Source: an uncultured Bacteroidales bacterium (GTDB taxonomy: Bacteria > Bacteroidota > Bacteroidia > Bacteroidales > UBA932). From it: 35,469 bases of DNA. Shown piece by piece: positions 31,193-35,469 of this stretch (position 1 is the first letter of the stretch; each line of letters starts with the position of its first letter). The stretch covers positions 1 through 35,469 of the forward strand of contig CALBPX010000091.1 of assembly GCA_937899055.1 (NCBI GenBank), written 5' to 3'. A program made the position numbers and the translations under genes. The notes under the pieces are model-generated. The model worked only from the letters and a program-made list of their open reading frames with translations, made no database searches and was not told the DNA's origin.

Positions 31193-31954
31193 ATGTACTC
31201 ACTCACAAAACAGCAGCGGCAGACGCAGGAAGGCAAACGGATAGGCGTGGTTCTGACCATAGCCTTCCACGTGGTGTTGCTGTTTGTTTTGGGAATCACC
31301 GGGTTCAGGCTCATATATCCGCCGCCGGCCGAACGAGGCATACTCCTGGAAATTCCCCTGGAAGAAGTTTCGCAAAAGGCCGTTCCCAAAAAATCTGCCG
31401 AACCCCGCGCTCCGGAACCTGATCCTGTAAAGGAAGTCAACATAGTGCAGAAGGCCAAGGCTCCTCTTCAGAGCAACAGCTCCAACGCCGGAAAACCGGC
31501 CACATCCGAGGGCAAGGGCGATGTGGAAATACCTGAACCAAAACGCCAGATAGACAAACGCGCCCTCTTTCCGAGTGCGGACAACAACAAAGATTCCGGC
31601 AAACCTCAGACGGCAGAAAAGGCGGAGAACAGCCTCAAGGCAGGCCACTCCCAAGGCAATACAGAAAACGGCAGACTCAACGGCATTCCTTCCGTAAGGC
31701 TCGAAGGGCGTTCTACTCTGGGCTCACTGCCGCGTCCGGCATACACGGTGAACGAAAGCGGAACCGTTGTAGTTCAGATAGTTGTAAACGAGCAAGGCAT
31801 AGTCACCAACGCCATTCCGGGCCAGAAGGGTACTACAACCCAGAACGCCACCCTGTGGGCCGAAGCCAAGAAAGCCGCTCTGAAGGCCCGCTTTTCTCCT
31901 TCCGACTCACCTACTCAGGTAGGCTACATCACCTACATATTCACCCTGAGATAA
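31193..31954 (+). CDS. tonB: Energy transducer TonB
   Basis: 253 residues. One membrane helix (about 18-40, IGVVLTIAFHVVLLFVLGIT) is preceded by a short charged cytoplasmic end. The periplasmic spacer (about 44-175) is Lys/Pro/Glu/Ser-rich with EPRAPEPDPVKE, not a strict Pro-Lys repeat. The C-terminal TonB domain spans about 176-253, with SGTVVVQIVVNEQGIVTNA and ALKARFSPSDSPTQVGYITY, which contacts the TonB box of receptors. It ends the exbB-exbD-tonB group and converges on the M64 peptidase gene with a 22-bp gap. Confidence 0.88.
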   Translation: MYSLTKQQRQTQEGKRIGVVLTIAFHVVLLFVLGITGFRLIYPPPAERGILLEIPLEEVSQKAVPKKSAEPRAPEPDPVKEVNIVQKAKAPLQSNSSNAGKPATSEGKGDVEIPEPKRQIDKRALFPSADNNKDSGKPQTAEKAENSLKAGHSQGNTENGRLNGIPSVRLEGRSTLGSLPRPAYTVNESGTVVVQIVVNEQGIVTNAIPGQKGTTTQNATLWAEAKKAALKARFSPSDSPTQVGYITYIFTLR

Positions 31955-31976
31955 ATGAATCTGGCAAGTAAGCGTT

Positions 31977-33377
31977 TTATTTATCGGGCAAGGTAACTGT
32001 CTGATAGTCTATCATCTGCGATATAGCTCTCCGGCAGACGGGGCAGAAGAGAGGATATGTATTGTCTCTCATACGGCAGGTCGGGAACGGCCGGTATATG
32101 CCCTCGGATAGATAACCTCCGCCCTCATAGATACCTACTTTGTAGTCAGCCTCTGACAGCGTGGAGTAAGCAGGGAGCTTCTGGTCCGACTTAATAACTG
32201 TCTCAAAATCTCCATAGCTTCCTGTTCCAAGATGTGTCTTGGGCTGGTTCTTCTTGGACTTTTTGCCTTGCCTGGAATCCAGGCTCTTTCTGAAAGCATT
32301 GTCCATCATGTCTTTCCACTTGGAATCAAAGTTTACAAGAGTTGTGATGTTAGGCTCCCAAGGCTCGGTATGAAGGTCGTACTGGTCTGTGCCGTCGTCG
32401 TAGAAGTATTCGTCTGCAAGGCCGGCAAAACTGTGGCCGAACTCATGCACCACAACAGGCATGGCCCAGCGGTTGTGAGCTGCCGTCAGAACGTATGAGT
32501 TTAGGATGCCGCCGCCGCCGTAGTTGTCTGTGTTGGCAAGGATTATGATATGCTCGTAGGGAACGCTTGCAAGAGCATCATGAAGGTCGAACAGATGAAG
32601 CGTGGTCAGATAACGGTCAGAATAGAATGTGCTGAAGTGAGAAGAAAAGGCCGTTTGCTTCCATTCCCCTTTGAGCGGAATGCTCACGCCGCTCTCTTTG
32701 CTTTCAACCGGCACGGCTATGAAGTTGAAACGGTCTGAAAGGCTGCTGAAAGGCTCATAACTCAGTATCTGGTCTGCGGTCTGTTTTGCATCGCGATAAA
32801 AAATCTCCGTTTCTTCCTTCGTATATCCTTCGGCCACAATGGCTATGTCTATGGCGGTCTTGCTGTCTCCGCCTTTGTAGATATAACGGCATCTATCTAG
32901 CGTATAAGGAGATACAACGGGGCGTATAAGAATGTCATCCGGATGGACGGTATGTGTCATGGATGCCGTAACGTTGTCTTTTTTGTCCAGGATTTCCAGC
33001 GTTACCAAAGCGGTTCTTTCCGGCATGGGAACCAGATAAACGTTTTCAAAGGCCTTTCTGGTATGAAGAGCTTCCGGAGTTGATTGCCACTCGGAAAAAA
33101 GCGTAGAAAATGACATGCGGTAGAGGACCTCGCCGGAGAGCGAATCTCTGAGTGTAAGCTGACCGTTCCCTCTCAGCAGAAGGCGGTCCATGTTTACGTT
33201 CCTGCCCCACCAGCCCTCAAGGCGGCTCATCTTGGAAAGCGAAATTTCCGTATGTGTTGCATCGCCTGAAAAGATGTAATCCAGCCTGAGCGTATAATCT
33301 GTATTTAACTTTGATGCGTGAAGCGAAAATGAAACAAGCATCGCAGAAAGGAGGAGAAAAAGACCTTTGATTCTCAT
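31977..33377 (-). CDS. M64 family (IgA peptidase-type) secreted metallopeptidase
   Basis: 466 residues from the ATG at 33377, which gives the signal peptide MRIKGLFLLLSAMLVSFSLHA. A frame extension to 33407 would need a TTG start and adds a polar stretch before the signal, so it is rejected. The N-terminal beta domain (about 22-140) precedes the zinc peptidase domain. The active site is HEFGHSFAGLADEY: His311, Glu312, His315, with Asp322-Glu323 downstream as in M64 enzymes. TCRMRD and FCPVCRRAI near the end hold Cys residues typical of the family. Despite the family name, cleavage of IgA cannot be assumed; Bacteroides homologues have solved structures but, to my knowledge, no assigned substrate. 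It lies 61 bp downstream of era. Confidence 0.9.
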   Translation of the reverse strand: MRIKGLFLLLSAMLVSFSLHASKLNTDYTLRLDYIFSGDATHTEISLSKMSRLEGWWGRNVNMDRLLLRGNGQLTLRDSLSGEVLYRMSFSTLFSEWQSTPEALHTRKAFENVYLVPMPERTALVTLEILDKKDNVTASMTHTVHPDDILIRPVVSPYTLDRCRYIYKGGDSKTAIDIAIVAEGYTKEETEIFYRDAKQTADQILSYEPFSSLSDRFNFIAVPVESKESGVSIPLKGEWKQTAFSSHFSTFYSDRYLTTLHLFDLHDALASVPYEHIIILANTDNYGGGGILNSYVLTAAHNRWAMPVVVHEFGHSFAGLADEYFYDDGTDQYDLHTEPWEPNITTLVNFDSKWKDMMDNAFRKSLDSRQGKKSKKNQPKTHLGTGSYGDFETVIKSDQKLPAYSTLSEADYKVGIYEGGGYLSEGIYRPFPTCRMRDNTYPLFCPVCRRAISQMIDYQTVTLPDK

Positions 33378-33438
33378 ACTCTTGTTTTGAATATATTTGA
33401 TTTTCAATTAATTGCAAAGTACCACGCCGAAGCCACCC

Positions 33439-34332
33439 CTACTGAATATATCCAAAGCGCTTCAGTTCTCTCTTGTTTTCTCTCCAGGCAGGATCCACCT
33501 TGACAAAAATCTTGAGGAAGACCTTACGTTCAAAGAACTTTTCCATTTCTTTGCGGGCCTGAGTGCCTACTCTCTTGAGGGCCTTGCCCTGCTTTCCTAT
33601 GATGATGCCCTTCTGGCTTTCCCTCACGACATTTATTACGGCCTCAATGGAGTACATCTGCTCTTCTTCTATGAACTGCTCTATCACCACCTCGGCGCAG
33701 TATGGAATTTCCTTGCTGTAATTCTCCAGAATCTTTTCTCTGAGAATCTCCGAAGCAAAGAACCTGAGGTTCTTGTCTGTGAGCACATCGCGGTCGTACC
33801 ATGCATGCTGCTGAGGGAGCAGAGACACAATCTTTGAAAGAAGAAGGTCTGTGTTCAGCTTGTTCAGGGCACTCATCGGAAGAATGTCGGCCTTGGGAAC
33901 CAGTGTGTGCCATTTGTCGGCGAGCAAAGACAGAGCATCTTCCTCTGAAAGTTTGTCTATCTTGTTTATCACAACTATGACCGGGCAGCTCAGCAGGTTC
34001 AGTTTGTCAATGTATTCCCTGTTTTTTTCAGAAGACTCATAAACATCGGTGACATAGACAATTATATCAGCATCACCTATAGCCGTATCTACAAAGTTCA
34101 TCATAGCCTCCTGGAGTTCGTAGGAAGGCTTGAGAATGCCGGGAGTATCTGAGAACACTATCTGGTAGTCGTCTCCGTTTACTATTCCCATGATACGGTG
34201 GCGTGTGGTCTGGGCCTTGGCGGTAACTATAGAAAGCTTTTCGCCCACCAAGGCGTTCATGAGGGTAGATTTGCCCACATTGGGGTTGCCTATTATGTTA
34301 ACAAAGCCGGAACGGTTTATCTTGTCTTCCAT
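33439..34332 (-). CDS. era: GTPase Era
   Basis: Ribosome-assembly GTPase binding 16S rRNA near its 3' end. The start at 34332 (MEDKINRSGFVNIIGNPNVG) gives 297 residues, matching the family; the open frame up to 34464 overlaps rluB and is rejected. G motifs are GNPNVGKST (G1), TTRHRI with the switch Thr (G2), DTPG (G3) and NKID (G4). The C-terminal KH domain carries GIIIGKQGKALKRVGTQARK. It lies 37 bp downstream of rluB on the same strand, which makes a translation/ribosome-linked pair with M64 following. Confidence 0.96.
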   Translation of the reverse strand: MEDKINRSGFVNIIGNPNVGKSTLMNALVGEKLSIVTAKAQTTRHRIMGIVNGDDYQIVFSDTPGILKPSYELQEAMMNFVDTAIGDADIIVYVTDVYESSEKNREYIDKLNLLSCPVIVVINKIDKLSEEDALSLLADKWHTLVPKADILPMSALNKLNTDLLLSKIVSLLPQQHAWYDRDVLTDKNLRFFASEILREKILENYSKEIPYCAEVVIEQFIEEEQMYSIEAVINVVRESQKGIIIGKQGKALKRVGTQARKEMEKFFERKVFLKIFVKVDPAWRENKRELKRFGYIQ

Positions 34333-34369
34333 GGGAGTAATGTTAAGAGGCTTATTCTCAGCTGTTAAT

Positions 34370-35469
34370 TTATTCGTAAGACCCCATTTTGAGGATGTTG
34401 ACTTCTTTTTCCGTAAGGAAGCGCCACTGCCCGCGGCGGAGGTTCTTCTTGGTAAGACCGGCAAAATAGACTCTGTCCAGCTTTATGACCTCATAGCCCA
34501 GACTCTCAAAAATCCTTCTTACAATGCGGTTTCTTCCGCTGTGGATTTCTATTCCGAGCTGGCTCTGGTCTCCGTCTATGTAGGAAAGGGCGTCGGCTGC
34601 AATCATTCCGTCTTCCAGATGTATTCCCTTGAGTATCTGGTCAAAATCCTTGGCCTTAAGGTTAGAGTCCAGGAATACATGATAAATTTTCTTCTTCAGA
34701 TATGACGGATGCGTGAGCATTTCCGTAAGCTGCCCGTCGTTGGTCAGAAGCAGGACTCCGGTTGTATCTCTGTCCAGACGCCCTACCGGATAAACCCTCT
34801 GGGGGCATTTGCCGGATACAAGGTCAAGAACGGTCTTACGGTCATGGTCGTCTTCGGTTGTGGTAACGCAGTTCTTGGGTTTGTTCATCAGGATGTAAAC
34901 CTTTTCCTCGCCCTTGAGAAGCTGCCCGTCCAAGCGTACCTCATCGCTGAGGAAAACCTTGGTCCCGAGTTCTGTAACTACCTGACCATTAACGGTTATA
35001 ACACCATGCTGAATGTATTCGTCGGCCTCTCTTCGGGAGCAGATTCCGGAATTTGCAATGAACTTGTTCAGACGTATGCCCTCCTCGCCTGCTGCTTTGG
35101 GCTTGCGGGGTTTGGGGATGTAGGCCTGGGCACGGGGCTTTCTTGCGGCAGACTGGGCCTGACGGTCTTCAATCTGGCTCCTCAGCTGCTCAAAATCGCC
35201 GCGTGTGCGTTTTGCCCTTACCGGCCTTACCGGAGCCTCAGCTTTCATCCTTGCCGGAGCCTCAGCCGCTTTCCGATATGTCCTCTTTGCAGGCCTTTCT
35301 GTGCTGCTCAGCGATGCACTCCTCAGAGGTCTTCCTTCTTTCTTGAAGGAGGAAGTGCGCTGACCGTCTTTCCTTGATGAGAAAGTGCGCTGACCGTCTT
35401 TCTTGAAGGATGAAGTGCGCTGGCCGTCTTTCTTGAAGTAAGAGGTGCGCTGACCGTCTTTCCTTGATG
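34370..35469 (-). CDS. rluB: Pseudouridine synthase RluB-type with repeat-rich N-terminal extension (5' end outside window)
   Basis: Cytoplasmic enzyme that makes a pseudouridine in the 23S (or 16S) rRNA. An ATG at 35248 gives 292 residues, but the frame stays open without a stop to the window edge, adding at least 73 residues; the true start lies outside. Those residues include four full and one partial 10-residue units like RTSSFKKDGQ, a basic Lys/Arg-rich extension of the kind I know from Bacteroidota RluB-type proteins. Counted from that ATG, an S4 RNA-binding domain spans about 57-110 (IRLNKFIANSGICSRREADE), and the catalytic Asp159 sits in PVGRLDRDTTGVLLLTNDG. RluB, RluE and RluF cannot be told apart with certainty; RluB is the likely assignment. 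Confidence 0.9.
   Translation of the reverse strand, partial: SRKDGQRTSYFKKDGQRTSSFKKDGQRTFSSRKDGQRTSSFKKEGRPLRSASLSSTERPAKRTYRKAAEAPARMKAEAPVRPVRAKRTRGDFEQLRSQIEDRQAQSAARKPRAQAYIPKPRKPKAAGEEGIRLNKFIANSGICSRREADEYIQHGVITVNGQVVTELGTKVFLSDEVRLDGQLLKGEEKVYILMNKPKNCVTTTEDDHDRKTVLDLVSGKCPQRVYPVGRLDRDTTGVLLLTNDGQLTEMLTHPSYLKKKIYHVFLDSNLKAKDFDQILKGIHLEDGMIAADALSYIDGDQSQLGIEIHSGRNRIVRRIFESLGYEVIKLDRVYFAGLTKKNLRRGQWRFLTEKEVNILKMGSYE
35330..35469 (-). repeat. 30-bp tandem repeats in the rluB 5' coding region
   Basis: Four full 30-bp units (35330-35359, 35360-35389, 35390-35419, 35420-35449) plus a partial one at the window edge encode RTSSFKKEGR, RTFSSRKDGQ, RTSSFKKDGQ, RTSYFKKDGQ and SRKDGQ. Each 10-residue unit has about three positive charges. 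The array reaches the edge, so total copy number is unknown. Confidence 0.85.

Noticed and set aside
34333..34464. N-terminal extension of Era
   Set aside because: The extra 44 residues overlap the rluB 3' end and have no Era counterpart; the ATG at 34332 gives the normal length.

Overview
The window looks like chromosomal DNA of a Bacteroidales-type member of the Bacteroidota. Pointers are the Bat aerotolerance-type operon, BACON-domain lipoproteins, a large carboxypeptidase-regulatory-type TonB-dependent receptor, a DUF5689 lipoprotein, an M64 peptidase, and promoter elements of the Bacteroides TTTG/TAnnTTTG kind instead of -35/-10 boxes. Genus cannot be told from the sequence alone. No rRNA, tRNA, CRISPR array, integrase or transposase is visible, and no gene-free stretch exceeds about 160 bases. 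Both window edges lie in short tandem repeats, which suggests that the window is one assembly contig broken at repeats.

Layout. (1) 65-1849, minus: an outer-membrane beta-barrel protein whose C-terminus is lost where a degenerate 26-27 bp repeat array begins. (2) 1918-4625, minus: rplU-rpmA, an intrinsic terminator, then serS-ruvC with their own -7 element. (3) 4786-17452, plus: eight closely packed genes, AAA+ ATPase, SIRT5-like deacylase (cobB), multidomain BACON lipoprotein, BACON-NUC1 nuclease lipoprotein, periplasmic endonuclease/exonuclease/phosphatase (EEP), TonB-dependent receptor, DUF5689 OB-fold-like lipoprotein, and M3 metallopeptidase lipoprotein. (4) 17459-18223, minus: an unrecognised lipoprotein. 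(5) 18346-29045, minus: moxR, DUF58, a membrane-anchored Bat-locus protein, batA, an in-frame batB-batC fusion, batD, batE, and a metallophosphoesterase/PQQ-propeller protein. (6) 29133-31954, plus: truA, then exbB-exbD-tonB. (7) 31977 to the right edge, minus: M64 peptidase, era, and rluB, whose N-terminal repeat region runs off the window.

How the parts fit. The most interesting unit is 6608-15434. Two different secreted nuclease families, an outer-membrane receptor and an OB-fold-like surface lipoprotein sit in one close array with no SusD. I read this as a candidate system for degrading and importing extracellular nucleic acid, energised by TonB-ExbBD such as the set at 30006-31954. The second notable point is the BatB-BatC fusion with a buried signal peptide and a long Q/N/D repeat. 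The remaining genes are ordinary translation, repair and ribosome-biogenesis functions.
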